Shown: in pieces, positions 1-15,000 of the stretch | Numbering within the stretch: the stretch's first letter is position 1 | How the letters are laid out: every line of letters starts with the position of its first letter | Assembly: GCF_029962835.1 (NCBI RefSeq) | Contig: NC_080577.1 | Location: 3,906,001 to 3,970,000 of the forward strand | Source: Magnolia sinica | Taxonomy: Eukaryota > Streptophyta > Magnoliopsida > Magnoliales > Magnoliaceae | Direction of reading: 5' to 3' | Length of the DNA: 64,000 nucleotides | Notes under the pieces: model-generated | Told to the model about the DNA's origin: nothing | The model's input: the letters and a program-made list of their open reading frames with translations, nothing else | Database searches by the model: none | Program-made: the position numbers and the translations under genes

Positions 1-3000
1 TATGGATTCCGTGCAAACACATGGCTTGTTCCTCCTGTTGCTGCGCAGATGCCATCAGCTTTTCCTCCACTTCCGGTAGAGGACGAAGCTTGGGGAGGAA
101 ATGGTGGTGGTTTGGGTAGAGATGGTAAAAGCGATATGATTCCTTGGACGAATGAGTTCTCCATTCTGGCATCTATGCCTTGCAAAACAGCAGAGGAGAG
201 GCAGATCCGTGACCGGAAAGCTTTCCTGCTTCACAGTCTATTTGTAGATGTTGCCATATTCAGAGCTATTTCTGCTGTGCAGCATGTGATGGGGAAACCA
301 GACTTGACATCTTTGAGTGAAAAAGATACAATTTTGCATTCTGAGAGAGTAGGGGATTTGAGCATCACTGTCACCAAGGATGCATCTGATGCAAGCTGTA
401 AGATAGATACTAAGATTGATGGAAATAAAACAATGGGAATGGACTCCAAGCATCTCACAGAAAGAAACCTACTGAAAGGAATCACTGCAGACGAAAATAC
501 GGCTGCCCATGTAAGATCAATATTCAAGAAACGTTCCCATGCTGTTAATGGCAATGGAATTGCAGAAAAATGGGGTTAGCTAATCCCACACACATCAACA
601 CATGCACCCACCTACACAGAGGCACATGTGCCAATATGAGCTGCATGGGCCACATCCAAGCTGCCCATCAGTCTGGTCATTTGTCAATGACCTGGCACAG
701 AAATCAGGCTGGTCCACTTATAAAGCATGCCCTGTATGTGTGAAAAAATGGATGGTAGAACAAAAGGGACCAATATGACATGTTTGCAAAGACCACCTGA
801 TGGGTAGCGCGGTCTGATTTTAGGCTGGATCCTGTGCGTGATGGGGCCTGCCTGATGAGTGGCTTGGATTCACACATGTTGGCACTTGGACCTGCACATA
901 GAGATGTGAATGTGGAATCAAACATGTTCATGCAAACAATTAGATTTTTTTAGGGGCTGCTTATCAATTAGATTGTGGGATTTCAAGTGCAGGATGTTGC
1001 CACTCTAGGTGTAATCAATGTAAGATACTGTGGTTACATTGTTGTTGTGAAAGTTGACGGCAATAAAGAAAGCAAAACTGGTCCACTGCAAAGCGTTGAC
1101 ATCAATGATCAGCCTGAGGGAGGTGCCAATGCCTTGAATATTAACAGGTCCTTTTTCTTCTTCTTCTTCCTTTTTTTTTTTTTTCAAAATGCTTTTATCA
1201 TTCTATTGTCTTAGGTTCTGCTTGGTAGACGCCTAAAAATGAGTTCATCTAATTTTAGTTACCAGTAATTATGTATTAGAGATCTTGATCTCTAATACAT
1301 TATCACTGTTAATATGAACTCATTATGTATTAAAGATCAAGATCTCTAATACATAATTACTGTTACCTAAATTGAGATCAACTCATTTTCAGGCGTCTAC
1401 CAAACACGGCCTCAGATTTTTAGGAAGTCTTTCTCCAAAATGCGACCATTTAGGTGCTAATGGAAATGTTTGTGGATTTCAGCTTAAGGATGCTTCTTCA
1501 CAGAAGACCAGCACCAGGACACATCAGAACACTGCCCCATTCACTGAACTCAGAATGTGAAGAGCTCAATTCTGCCCGTGATATTGTGAAGAGAGTGTTG
1601 GAAAGGAGTCTAGCAAAGCTTCAGGAAGAGGAACCTCACCGAGACATTTTCATGAGATGGGAACTTGGAGCTTGCTGGATACAACATTTGCAGGATCAAA
1701 TCACTGCAGAAAAGGATAAGAAACAGTCTGGTGAGAAGACTAAAAATAAATCAACTGTTGAGGGGCTTGGGAAGCCTCTTCGATCACTTAAAAATTCACT
1801 GAAGAAGACAGAGGCCAGCAGTCAAAGTACATTACCCAGTGATGGAAAGTCTCCCAATATGGTAGTTGGTGGGGAGATTGAGAATGCTAAATCTCCTTCT
1901 ATAGAGTCCCAACGTGAAACCAAGGCGACTGAGAATGAGCTGGTACTGAAAAAATTATTACCAGATCCAGCTTTTACCCGATTAAAAGAATCAGAGACAG
2001 GACTTCATCGTAAGGTATGTATTAGAATGAGTGTCTGGATTATGGTAATTACTGTTTTACTCCAATGCTTACATCTCTGATGCATTTTCATTGTATACGA
2101 CAAGAAATACATTACATGTTTTTCGTGGCTTGTGTTGATTATAGAGAGCTTTGCTAAGCCCACATGCGTTTACCAGTCAGCTAATGAACATGCCCCTACA
2201 ATTGCCAATGCAGCAGACAGGTGCAATATCCAAGCCATCCACCATGTGGGCCTCACTGTGTAGACGCTACTGCTGAAAGATAAAGGTGGTCTGCTCAGTA
2301 GGTGTGCCATGATAGAAAAAAGTGGATGGGTTAGAAAACTTCCGCCCTTTTTTTTTTCACAACCGTGCACTTGTTCAATTAATTGTGGCCTATCTGACTA
2401 GTGGACCGACCCAATTCTTGGGATGGAGAATCTAAATATTGGTGCCTTTCCGATGGTTGGATTGGATATCTTACCTGTCTTCCAAGCTGGCATAGGTGAT
2501 GGCGTGTGCATTAGCTGACTTGTACACGTGTGGGCTTATCAAAGCTCCGATGATAGAAATAAGATCCACTACAAAGTAATATAACAGATGAAGCTATTAG
2601 AATGCCCCCTGCATTTGAGCCTTTATAATCTCCTTGTTCATATTTTTAGACTAGTTTCTTAATAGAAAAGAAACCTTTTCTTATTGCTGCTGTAGATTCT
2701 GAGTACCTTTTTGTTGTTTGTATGTTACTTATCCTTAACAAGATCATTGGATTTCTGTCTCTACAAAAAATGCCCATGCCGTGTTTTAGATAGGTGTTGT
2801 TTTAAGTAATCTAAATTTTGCATGAGGTTTCTGCAATTTTATGCAACAGGTTTTTGTCAAGAAACACTGATGATCTTCCACTTGTTATTGACAGTCTCTG
2901 CAGGAACTAATTGAGATGGCTCAGAAATATTATGACGAAGTAGCTCTTCCAAAGCTGGTAAGCTTGGAATGATTCCAACAACAATTTATTTTTACTGCAT

Positions 3001-6000
3001 CTAAATATTGTGACCATGATCTTCAGTAATTATCCTGTGTGATGTATTTCAGGTTGCAGATTTTGGTTCCTTGGAGCTTTCTCCCGTTGATGGACGGACT
3101 CTGACTGATTTTATGCATACTAGAGGCCTGCAAATGCGCTCTCTGGGTCGTGTTGTAAGTATCTTACCTTTCTTCATCTTTCTACTGCTGTTGTTGTGAT
3201 AAGAAATATACAACTACAGCCCGGCACAGTTTTTTCAGAAGAAATAACCATTAAGAATCTTGGATTTTTATGCCTTGACTGCTGACTACAATTTCTTGGC
3301 TTTGAGTGATGCATTGTGTTCCTTCTTTTAACCAGGTTAAGCTTTCAGAAAAGCTTTCGCATGTGCAGTCACTCTGCATTCATGAGATGATAGTAAGAGC
3401 TTTCAAGCACATTTTGCAAGCAGTGATTGCAGCCACTGTTGATAGTGGAGATTTAGCTGTATCAATAGCTGCAGCTCTAAACATGATGCTTGGGATTCCT
3501 GAAGTTGGAGAATCAGATCCCCCTTGCCACATTCATGCTCTCGTGTGGAAATGGCTGGAGATGTTCTTGTTAAAGAGATATGAATGGGAACTGAACAGCA
3601 TGAACTTCCGAGATGTAAGGAAATTCGCCATTTTACGGGGATTATGCCATAAGGTAATGGGTTCTTGCCTGTTAATTTCAATGCCTGGCGATGATCTGCA
3701 GTTAGTCACTGCGACAGAGACATCAATGCATTTGCATTTCTTCAGGTGGGTATTGAGCTGGCTCCCAGGGACTTTGATATGGATTCTACAAACCCTTTTC
3801 AGAAGGCAGACATTGTTAGCTTGGTACCTGTGCATAAGGTTAGCTGTCCCCCACTTTTTTGAACCATGATCCAGATTCTTATGTTTTCTAGGACATGATT
3901 AAGACAATTGAAAGGGTCCATACGAATTGCATTTGATTTCCTCTGCAGCAAGTTGCATGTTCGTCAGCAGATGGGCGGCAACTTTTGGAGTCATCGAAAA
4001 CAGCTCTAGACAAGGGAAAACTTGAAGATGCAGTCAGCTATGGTACAAAGGTATTGTATTTCTCGGTCATTTCTATTTCATCAATATCATAACAGGTGCT
4101 GGCGCTTCATTTGAGTGCTTCTTCTCACATTATTGTCATCTGTTTTGTGCACATGCAGGCTCTAGCAAAGCTTGTAGTAGTATGTGGTCCTTACCATCGG
4201 ATGACAGCTGGAGCCTACAGTCTTCTGGCAGTAGTTCTCTATCATACTGGAGATTTTAATCAGGTCTAAATTCTAACTTAGCCTTTGGATATTTAAATGA
4301 TACACAATATCCTTGATCATCGACTGAGACTCATTTCCTGTGAGCATCCTTAGGGCTATGAGTGTATAACTGGATTTAAAGGTGGAAAGTTTCTTTATTA
4401 TTATTATTTTTGTAGTGTGATAATTTTTTTAATTAAAAGATAAAAAGATTAGATGAAGGGAGAGCATTTTGAAACAACCAAGTTTTTACATGGATGCACC
4501 GTTGCAGGTAACCTTTCGACTGTTTGGATGCAGCTATCACTTTAGACATAGGTGTCCACGAAAAGAAAATATTGTGTCCATCTTGTAGGTTGGAATGCTG
4601 CTTTCCTTGGGGAAAGGCTTCCACAAAAATGCTCTCTACTTGACATCCACACTGCAATCATATCCCAGATGGTGCACCTCACCAGCATATAGCCTGGATT
4701 CCAGAAGAGAGTGTGTTCACATTTTCGGACTATACCCAAATTTCGGTAGAGCACACTTTCACATTTTAGGACCTGCATATTATAGGGCCCAGATCTCATG
4801 CATGTATGCCATTTGGCACACATTCCAGAGCTCTCCTCTTCAATATATGCTGCTGCAGTGCAGTCATAAAGAAAAAAGTACTTCCAAGAGATGTCATCCA
4901 AATACAATCTCAACATCCATGAACCACCCTATCCACACATAACAAAATGAAAAAAATAAACAACACTCCAGATCATGGTAGTCCATGTCCTTAAGGATCT
5001 ATGGATATGGACACCCCCTTCCACACCCTCATCAACTTTTCCAATGATCCCTCAAGAGTCCAGATAAAGATATAATAATTCAAACCGATATTCAATTGTT
5101 GAACCACTTTGTTTATTCCATGCATCATGAGTTCGCGACTCTTTAGACATCTCAAAGTTTCATCCTTTTGGTCCCATATGATGCATGATGATTTTTTTAT
5201 ATGTGGTTTTCCCTATTTTCTTGATTCAACCCTCAAGTCGGGGTGTTTATTTTAACAAAGCATTTCCAGATAAGGTTTCATGCAAGTACTTATCCCATCC
5301 GCAGGCCACAATTTACCAACAAAAAGCTTTGGATATCAATGAGAGAGAACTTGGACTTGACCATCCAGATACCATGAAGAGTTATGGGGACCTTGCAGTG
5401 TTCTACTATCGGCTTCAACACACAGAGCTGGCTCTAAAGTAAGTTGTTGTATAAGTTGTCTCTTTTAATCAAAGCATTTCCAGAAAAGGTTTCGCATGAG
5501 CATATTTCAAGCTAATGTTTTTACTACAAACAAAGTACAAACTATATACTTTATCTCCAATTTAATTTTCTTTATTGAGACATTTCAAAGCTGTGTCATA
5601 CGATATCCATCTTAACTAAGGCATCGATTGCCATCCTATTATGAAGATATTTGTTCTCACACTTGTAATCATATTTTCTGTGAATCAGGTATGTGAAGCG
5701 AGCACTGTATCTTTTACATCTTACTTGTGGTCCATCCCATCCAAACACAGCAGCTACATATATCAATGTTGCTATGATGGAGGAAGGCCTGGGAAATGTA
5801 CATGTGGCCCTTAGATATCTCCACAAAGCTCTGAAATGTAACCAAAGGTTACTTGGTCCAGACCACATTCAGGTCCTGTTCTATTTTTACTTCCTTGTAT
5901 TCTTTCATACAAAACTCATAAAAAGTACTACAGCTGAGTATTCTCCCACTCTATCATTCAGTTCTAGAATATCTGTACGTAGAATTTTGTATGCACGTTT

Positions 6001-9000
6001 TCCAATCATACACATTTCTCCAGCACTACTGACAACCTTGGACCGAATCTTTGTGCTTGAGCGATATATAACTTCCAGTAGTTTCCCGTGCAAAATTGCC
6101 AATATATTCAAGTGACTCTGGAGCACGTTTCAAAAATTTTATTCTACTCTGAAGACTTTCCACGCAAAATTCAGTTTTTAACAAAATATCTCGTGTACTT
6201 TTGAGAACTAATTTATCTCTGTTTTCAATGCTCTTCAGACTGCAGCAAGTTACCATGCAATAGCCATAGCTCTTTCACTTATGGAAGCGTACCCTTTGAG
6301 TGTTCAGCATGAGCAGACAACCTTGCAAATACTTCGGGCCAAGCTCGGTCCAGATGACCTTCGTACACAGGTAGCTTTCTTATGAGTTTGTTCAATATGA
6401 ATTTTCATTTTGGGGTTACATACCTGTGACATACCAGAATCTCAAGGTTAATTTTAAAATAACTCCAATCCAATTGAGCTACAAACTAAGTGTCATCCAT
6501 GCGATACTTCTCAAAATTTAGTTATTCAATTGCAGGATGCTGCTGCTTGGCTTGAGTATTTCGAGTCCAAGGCTTTTGAGCAACAAGAAGCTGCTCGAAA
6601 TGGGACGCGGAAGCCTGATGCATCCATTGCCAGCAAAGGCCACCTAAGGTATAATTAGCTTTTCAATGGAGTTTACTTTTGTCAAATGAATTGAAAAATT
6701 GTAGTTATCGGAATGGAATTAGTACTATGCTATTTGCATTCACTATTAATGTTGGCATTTAGAAGGGAGCTACTGTGCATGTTCAGATAGAAGCACCTGT
6801 GAACTCAGGTGCACACACATGCCTATGCAGACATTGTTGGGAATCCACAGAAGCAAACCCCAAATTCGGATCACATGAGATTAAGCAAACGAAATCAAGC
6901 AATAACAAAGCACACTCATTTTTACATGGAAAAACCATTGCGGGAAAAAACCACGGCACAAAGCAACAACGAATCACTATGAAAGCAAAAGTACAGGAAA
7001 TGGAATCACTTATAATAATCTGAAAACCCTTGTTTTTGTCTTCCCTAAGCCCCTGAAAATGTTTTTCCCTCCTTGGAATAGCTTAAAAAAACTTGGAATC
7101 ACCTCAATCTCGCAATAACACCCACATATAGTGTCACACCCGGAATAGGAAACAATTCCCGTAATTCTGCAAAACTGCACGATTCTGTTGATGGGATTGA
7201 CAACCATCGAAGGCTATTCAATGGGATTGAAGTCACCTTCGATCATATCGATTTGGACCCAAAAACAGTCCAACGACCAAAGGGAATAAATCGAGATTTT
7301 CTCGATGAGATTGAGTGGGCTGTCGATGGGATCAACAGTTGCTCAATAGGATTGAGTGGTATGTTGATGCCATCAACAGACCCAATTACAGACAAATTTA
7401 AGACATCCGATAACAATCTCCACCATGTCTTCAATTGTCACAAACCACGGCTCCATCTCTAATCACCTCTATCATAGCTTCACCATCGTTGTCGCTTTTC
7501 ATGCACACTCTGTCATCATCAACCTTTCGCCAGACCCATAGAAGTCGAACAAAATCGGAACTTCTCTATGGGAACTACCTTTGTCAGTATATTCATTGGA
7601 TTCACGCTCGTGTGAATCTTCTTTGGAGTGACACCGCCTTCTTCAAGCACCTGTCAGATAAAATGTTGACGAACATCAATATGTTTAGTTCTAAAATGAT
7701 AAACCAAATTCTTCGCCAAATTGATCGCGCTTTCGCTATCACAATTAATTGGTACGACCTCTTGCTGAAGCCTAAGTTTGTTCATCATTCCACGTAACCA
7801 AGCACCTTCCTTGAATGCTTCTATTAATGTCATATACTCAGCTTTTGTTGTGGAAAGAGCAACCGCAGACTGAAGCTTCAACATCCAACTAACCGCACCA
7901 CCCACTAATATAAATAAGTAACCGGAGGTCGACCTTCTGTTGTCCACATTCCCTGTGTAATCTGAATCAACATAGCCAACAAGCTTTCCCTCTGATTTCT
8001 GAAATGTCCAGACATAGTCCACTGTACCTCGTAAATAACGAAGTAGCCATTTCACTGCCTCCTAATGTTGCTTGCCGGGGTTTGACATGTATCTGCTACA
8101 ACACCGATTGCATGTGAAATATCCGGTCTCGTAGGGACCATGACATACATCAAACTGCCAACTATGCTCGAATAAGGAATACGAGACAACCTGTTTTTCT
8201 TCATCTATGATGGGACATTGCTCTGAAGAAAGGTTGAAGTGAGCAACATGGGGTGTGCTAATTGGCTTGGCCTTGCCCATCCCAAACTTCACCAATACAT
8301 TCTCAAGGTATTCTGCCTGAGATAACTATAATGTACTCATTTGTCTATCTCTATGTATGTCTACGCCGATAATCTTCTTTGCAACCTTTAGATCTTTTAT
8401 TTCAAATGACCCTAACAACTGTGTCCTCAATATATTGATTTCAGACATGCTTTGACTGGCGATAAGTATGTCATCAATATATAATACTAATAGAATGAAT
8501 ACTCCATCACTCAGTGTCTTAAGGTAGACACAACGATCATATTTACTCCTGATAAACTACCGGCTCATCATGAAAGTATCAAACTTCTTGTATCACTGCC
8601 TAGGCGACTGTTTAAGGTTGTACAACGACCTTCTCAACTTGCAAGCATTATTATCTGATCCCTTTTCTTCGAATTCCTCTGGTTGCTTCATGTAGATTTG
8701 CTCTTCTAATTCCCCATGTAAGAAAATAATATTTGCATCCATCTATTCTAGCTCAAGGTTGCATTGGGCAACCTGCACCAACACAAACCTAATAAGTACT
8801 TACTTGACAATCGGCGCGGATATCTCACTGAAGTCGATACCTTTTTTCTGAGCATACCTCTTCGCTACCAACCTTGTCTTGTATTTGTCCAGTTTTTTCT
8901 TGTAAATCTACTTGGACCCGGTTGCTTTACGCCTAACAGAGAGCTTCACCAGTGTAACACCCTGAAAATCGGGGGTCATGCATACGCTCGACTCCCGAGT

Positions 9001-12000
9001 TCCCGGGGTCACTTAAAATCGATTTTCTTTAATATGCATTTAATCGGGTTTAAATGCGCAGCCTGGAGTTCCTGGAACATGAAGCACAAATGCACCTGTC
9101 GACTGAAATGAAAGAGAACTAGCATATTTATATATACACACATATACATGACCAAGAAAAAATAATAAAGGGTCGCACATGGTGTCACCCAACAAAAACA
9201 CAAAAGAGTAATATGGCCAGAGAGAATAGAGCTGAGCCCTTTGCGCAGCGATCCAACGACCCATCTACTGATCCGACGAGGTCCTACTCATCAACTGGAA
9301 GTAAGGGAACTCGTCCTCCTCCTCGAGGTTCGCATCGCCAGGCTCCATGAAATCTGTATTACCTGCATCTATGAACGGGTCTGGTTGGTGTTTTAAAACA
9401 CCGTCCCAGAGTGGGAGTGAGTGATCAACTCAGTGGGGGCTATTAATCTCAAGTTATCATATGCATCAATTTTAATATGGTCTTAATGAAAAGCATACAA
9501 TCACACACATCTAAGTAATCTTATTAATGCGCATGTATGAAGCATGATATGATGCATGCCCTCACAACAACGCTCCCTCGTGCGACAACATCTAACGATC
9601 GCCAATGCCAACACTCCCTCAGTGCGACCTCGACTGCCGAGTCGCTACCCTACTAGTGCGATGCGATGCGATCGTGTTAGCCGAGTTATTAGTTAAGTCC
9701 ATTTATCCAGCAGGTTTGGAAATCTGTCACACCCCACATATCATATGCCCTGAACTAGATGCGAGGCCAAGGCCCCCCAATGCGTGAGGCCGAGACCCCG
9801 CGGTCCTTGACCCCGTCGGGTTTCCCCCATCCCCGACTTCAAGCACATGGGGGTGCTGAATGTGGGGTCGCTCGCGGTCACTACGGGGAGGCGCGTCACC
9901 CCAGCGTAGGCCGACAGCTCGGACACAGTGTCCCATTCCACCATGCCCGGCTCACGAGGCTGTGGACCATTTTCCAGTGGATTATTGATGGGCTACCTCG
10001 GTTGTAGGGTGTCACAGGTTCCATACAGATGTGAGCAAACAGGGTTAACAAACATGGTTGGTCAGACAGTAGGCTAGACCGCACGAGCCCAGGCGAGTAC
10101 ATGGCGGTACGACATCGGGTGCAAGCAACCCATGTAGTCCAACTACTGTCGCCCACACGCACTCGCCCAAATCCGCGGGTTTAGCCTCAAGGCGGTCCTA
10201 CCTACGGGACCGCCTCAGCTCTCCTTGCTTTCTTGACCAACCCTAGGGTTTGGATGATGGTCCACCACAAGTCGACAGACAGGGTCATCATCTAGCAAAA
10301 TCATCATCACATTCTCACACACCCACATACAATTTAAATTTATCTACTAAGCAGACTCATGATTTATGAGTAATGGTGCATGTGTGTTGTGTGTGTTAGT
10401 GAGGAAGTTGCTCACTTCCCACAACTCATGGAAATCAAATTTGCACAAGAAATAATTAAGGCATGCATGCTATAGGGCAACATCATAAGAGCGATCCAAC
10501 AAGACATCAACAAGTAATCAACAAAGTTACATTAAGTCATGTAAGAAGCGAGAACAACATCATGTGAGGAAATCAAATAAAACATATAATTCCACACCAC
10601 TCCAATATGCATAAAATCCTAGGTTTTTCTCTATATTCTCTAAAAACATCGACCAAGCAATCAAAATCATTAATCTCATAATGAAATTGGTGCTAGACCA
10701 CCTAGGAGTAATAGTCCGCACCTATGGATAGTTGAGATCTTGAAAAACGACCTAGAAGCGCCAAACTCGATGTTGATCGGCCGGAATCCTAAGACAATAC
10801 ACTTGCATGTTAGGATTTCATACAAATCCTAGCTCAACACAAAGGATTACAAAAAGGATGGGTGCTTACCTCCCTAATCGGATGGAAATCGCTTGCATTT
10901 GTGGATGTGGGGTTTCTTGAGGAAAGGGAAGAGGGGTTTTTAGATCTCACCTCCCTTTGGCCCACCTTTCTCTCCCTTCTTCCTTCTCTCTTTCTCCTCT
11001 TTTCTCTTCTTCCTCTCTTCCTTCTCCTTTTTCTCTCCTCTCTCCCTTTACTCCTTAGGGCAAATTCGTATGAGGGAGTGGGTGCCCCAAATAAGGCCTT
11101 TTATAATGCCAGATTTGGTGACAATGGCCCCAAGTGTTGGGTTTTTACTATACTAGACCTATGAGAGGGTCTTTCTAAGCTCTAGGGCCCACTATGAGGT
11201 GTACAAGTCAATATACACCGTAGGATAGTTAGCCCTAATGATGATTTACGTATGGATATGATCGGCCCGCCATTTGGATGCGCCGATCGACAGATATGAT
11301 GAGAAATCTGTTCAACGGTCGCCGATGGTCGATCGGGGCCGCGGCTATACGGATATGAGTAGGGAAATATCCTTACTTCATGGGTAAAGTTTGGTCGCAA
11401 ACCGACGGTCCGAAATCCTGAACTTTGCATAAGAGTGGACGACTCAATACACTTAAGTTCCAATTCCTTCCTTTAGGGTATTTGCACTTCTCATGCACTC
11501 GTCCTTCGGCTCAAGTTGAGCGGTTCTGGACAGTACCCAAGTCCGATTCCCGCGATGGACGTCAAGCCCAATGGGATGGACATTATTCTATAGTTTTGGA
11601 ATTTGTGGTCCACTAACGAGCGGTCTAGAGCTTGTTTGGATAACCGGGGCAGTTTTGGTGGTCCTTTGACTATGAAACTTATAGGATAAGTGCTCCATGG
11701 CCCGATGAAGGGTCATGCAAAATTTGGGGATGATCAAATATGGGGTTTGGTCGCACGGGTCTGATTCGCGATTAACGGTCACCGTACCACGATCGGGTCT
11801 TAGAGTTTGTGGACGGGCGTAGAAAAATACATTAGACCCTCATTGTAAATTATGAAGAAATCCGACGGCTGAAATGTCTCACATTTCAGTTTTTATTTAC
11901 ACGTGCCAGATTCCAATTTTGGCATTGGTGGGGCGCATCTGGCAAGTGCCAGATTACACTTCTGGGTGTCCACTGGGTCCGTGGTCCGCGATGGTCCTCA

Positions 12001-15000
12001 AGCCCAGTGAGATCTATGTTCCCCTCAATTTTTATAATTTTCTAACCTTCCCATGTCGCGGTATAGCCCGCACGGGCTGCTGCCAAGTGTAAATGGTCAT
12101 TTGGCTTAACGGCCCGCACTTGGCCCAATCACAACCCGACTGGTCTACTCTAATGGGCTAATCCTAACTTAATTTAGTTATGGCACCAAACCATGAGTAG
12201 TTTAACCGAACGGTCCTGCGGCAAATCTTACGAGGACCCCTCAGTACACTGTTCTGGTTGGACGGGACGTTACATGATTAACCGGACTTGTGCAGTTCTT
12301 CACTGGTACACCCTGTATAAACTGACATTGAGTACTAATGGTCATTAAGTAATATTTAGGTTAATTAAATAAAAATAAAAATAAAAATTGATGGATTTTT
12401 GGAAATCCAAAACAGTGAAAATCAAGGATGTTACAACCAGCTCCCACATCTCATTCTTATACAGAGAGTCAATCTCATCTTGCATCACCACTATCTACTT
12501 CTGAGCATTTGGATCATCCAATGCTTCCTGGAAGGTGGACGGGTCCCCCTCATTTGTCGCATGGGCGAATATAATGTTCGAGTCATCCCCTATCAATTTC
12601 AACGCCCATCACTGCTGATTTTTCTGATTCCTTGTGATATTGCTTAAGAAACAAATAATTCTCATCAAACCTAACGTCTTGGCTAATCATGATCTTCCGT
12701 GTGACCCCAGTCATACAAGCTGTATCCCTTCACACCATCACTATAGCCAACAAAGATACACTTCTTAGCCATTTGGTCTAGCTTATCTCTCTTAACTGAC
12801 GGTACATGAGAGTAAGCATCTCAACCAAAAACTCGTAGCCCCGAGTAATCAACATCATAACCACTCCACACGTCTTTTGGAATTTTACAACCGATTGACG
12901 TAGACGGGGACCGATTCACTAGGTAACAAGCCGAGTTAACAACCCTAATCCATAGCTCCTTGCCTAACCTAGCTTTGCTCAATATTCTTCAGGATCTCTC
13001 CAATAGAGTCCGATTCATTCGTTCTGCTACACCATTCTGCTCTGGTGTATGCCTGACTGTGTTATGTCGCACGATCCCTTCATCTTTACAAAACTTGTTA
13101 AATTCTTTAGAAGTGAATTCACCTCCATTATTTGTCCTCAAAATTTTAAACCTCCGCTCTAACTATTTTTCCACTACTGTCTTCCACACTTTGAAGGTTG
13201 TAAAAATGTCTGACTTGTATTTCATAAAGTACACCCACACCTTTCTAAAATAGTCATTTTATGAATGATACAAAGAATGATGACCCTCCTTCAGAAACAA
13301 CGGGTGAAGGCTCCCATACATCAGAATGCACATAATCTAAACAATCCTTACTAACATGTTTTCCCAACTTAAAAGATAACATTAACTGTTTACCAAAAAT
13401 ACAATGCTCACATATATTCGAATCAATGCTTTTAAATGTATGAATTAAGGAACAATCAGAATGTACATTCATGCCGCGCTCACTCATGTGGCCTAGATGT
13501 GTATGCCACAAACGTGTCGACGTAGACTCCCCTACAGACGTTGTAGCTCTACCCGATACGATATTCCCGATCAACCTGTAAAGGTTACCATTTCGATGCG
13601 TCTTTCATCACTACGAGTGCCCCTTTTGAAACCTTCAGGATACGATAAAAACCGGTGAATTTACACCCAATAGCGAGAGCATCCAGAGAGATCAGATTCT
13701 TTCGTAGTCAGGAACGTGTCTCACATTCGTCAGGATGCGTTCCATCCCATCAGACATCCTGATGCGCATCGATCGAATTTCAACGACCTTACAAGAAACA
13801 TCAATGCCCATAAACACCTGGCCACCAGCACGGTTGTTGTATATGGTGAACCAATCCCGATGCGAGGTCATGTGGTTTGACGCCCCCATATCCAAAATCT
13901 ACTCAATGCTGAGATGGGTGGATTTTAATGCAATCAACACATTATTGGTGTTTCCATCCTCACTCGACTCTACTGCATTGGCCTCTTTCATCGCTTCATC
14001 TGCCTTATCTCCCTTTTGGGCTTTAGAATTCCAACAATTCTTCCTCATATGCCCACGTCTTCCACGGTTCCAACACTTCATCCGCCCTTTGCCCTTAGAC
14101 TTGGACCATGAACGCGAAGAATTACCATTCTCGCGCTCTGAATTCCTTTCCCTAGTTACCAACACATCTGTGGAGGAATCAACGCTATTGTCCTTCTTTC
14201 TCAATACCCTCGACTGAAGAGTTGAGATGACAGTCTCAACATCAATGGTCTCTCAACCGTGACATATACTGTCTATGAAGTTATCGTGAGACTTTAGAAG
14301 GAAGTTCAACAAAATTAGGGCTTGATCTTCCTTGCCCATCTTCACTTCTACGCTTGTCAATTTGCAAAGGATTTGATTGAATGCGCTGATGTGTTGATTA
14401 AGATCCGACCCCTCCGCCATCTTCAGATTATAGAATTGCTTCTTTAGATAACGACGATTCGACGATTTCGTCATATACAAGCCATCTAACATCTTCCAAA
14501 GTCCCATGGTGGTCTTTTGATCCAAGACATTGTAAAATACATCGTCCGCCAAACATAGTTGGACCGAGGTTTTCGCTCATTTGTTCAAGCTCTTCGCATT
14601 CTTCATCGTTCATAGATGTTGGACGCTTCTCAATACCAAGAAGTGCACGTTGCAATCCTGACTGAACTAGATGACTTTCCATAGTTCGAAGTTGTTTTTC
14701 CCAGTGAACTTTTTTGTTTCATACTTCATGTTTGATCCCTTAATTGTCATGATGCCAACTTGAACTTGAATCCCAACGTACTCTCCGATACCACTTGTTG
14801 GGAACTCGCGGAAACAAACCTCGAATTTGGATCACACGAGATTAAGCAAACGTAAACAAGCAATCACAAAGCATACACATTTTTACGTTGAAAACCCCTT
14901 ATGGGAAAAAACCACGGCACAAAGCGACAACGAATCACTATGAAAGCAAAAGTACAAGAGATGGAATCACTTACAATAATCCGAAAACCCTCTTTTTCAT

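Noticed and set aside
4542-4942. Overlapping ORFs on both strands in REC1-like intron 9
   Set aside because: The flanking exons join in frame without them, and neither product resembles a known protein.
9725-10016. 292-bp part with TGTCACACCC/GGGTGTCACA ends as a separate element
   Set aside because: Adjacent flanks (AAATC and GGTTC) do not match, so insertion is unproven; it may be part of the large LTR.
10862-11164. ORF rich in Leu/Ser/Phe resembling a membrane protein
   Set aside because: It is the translation of the polypyrimidine tract in the solo LTR.
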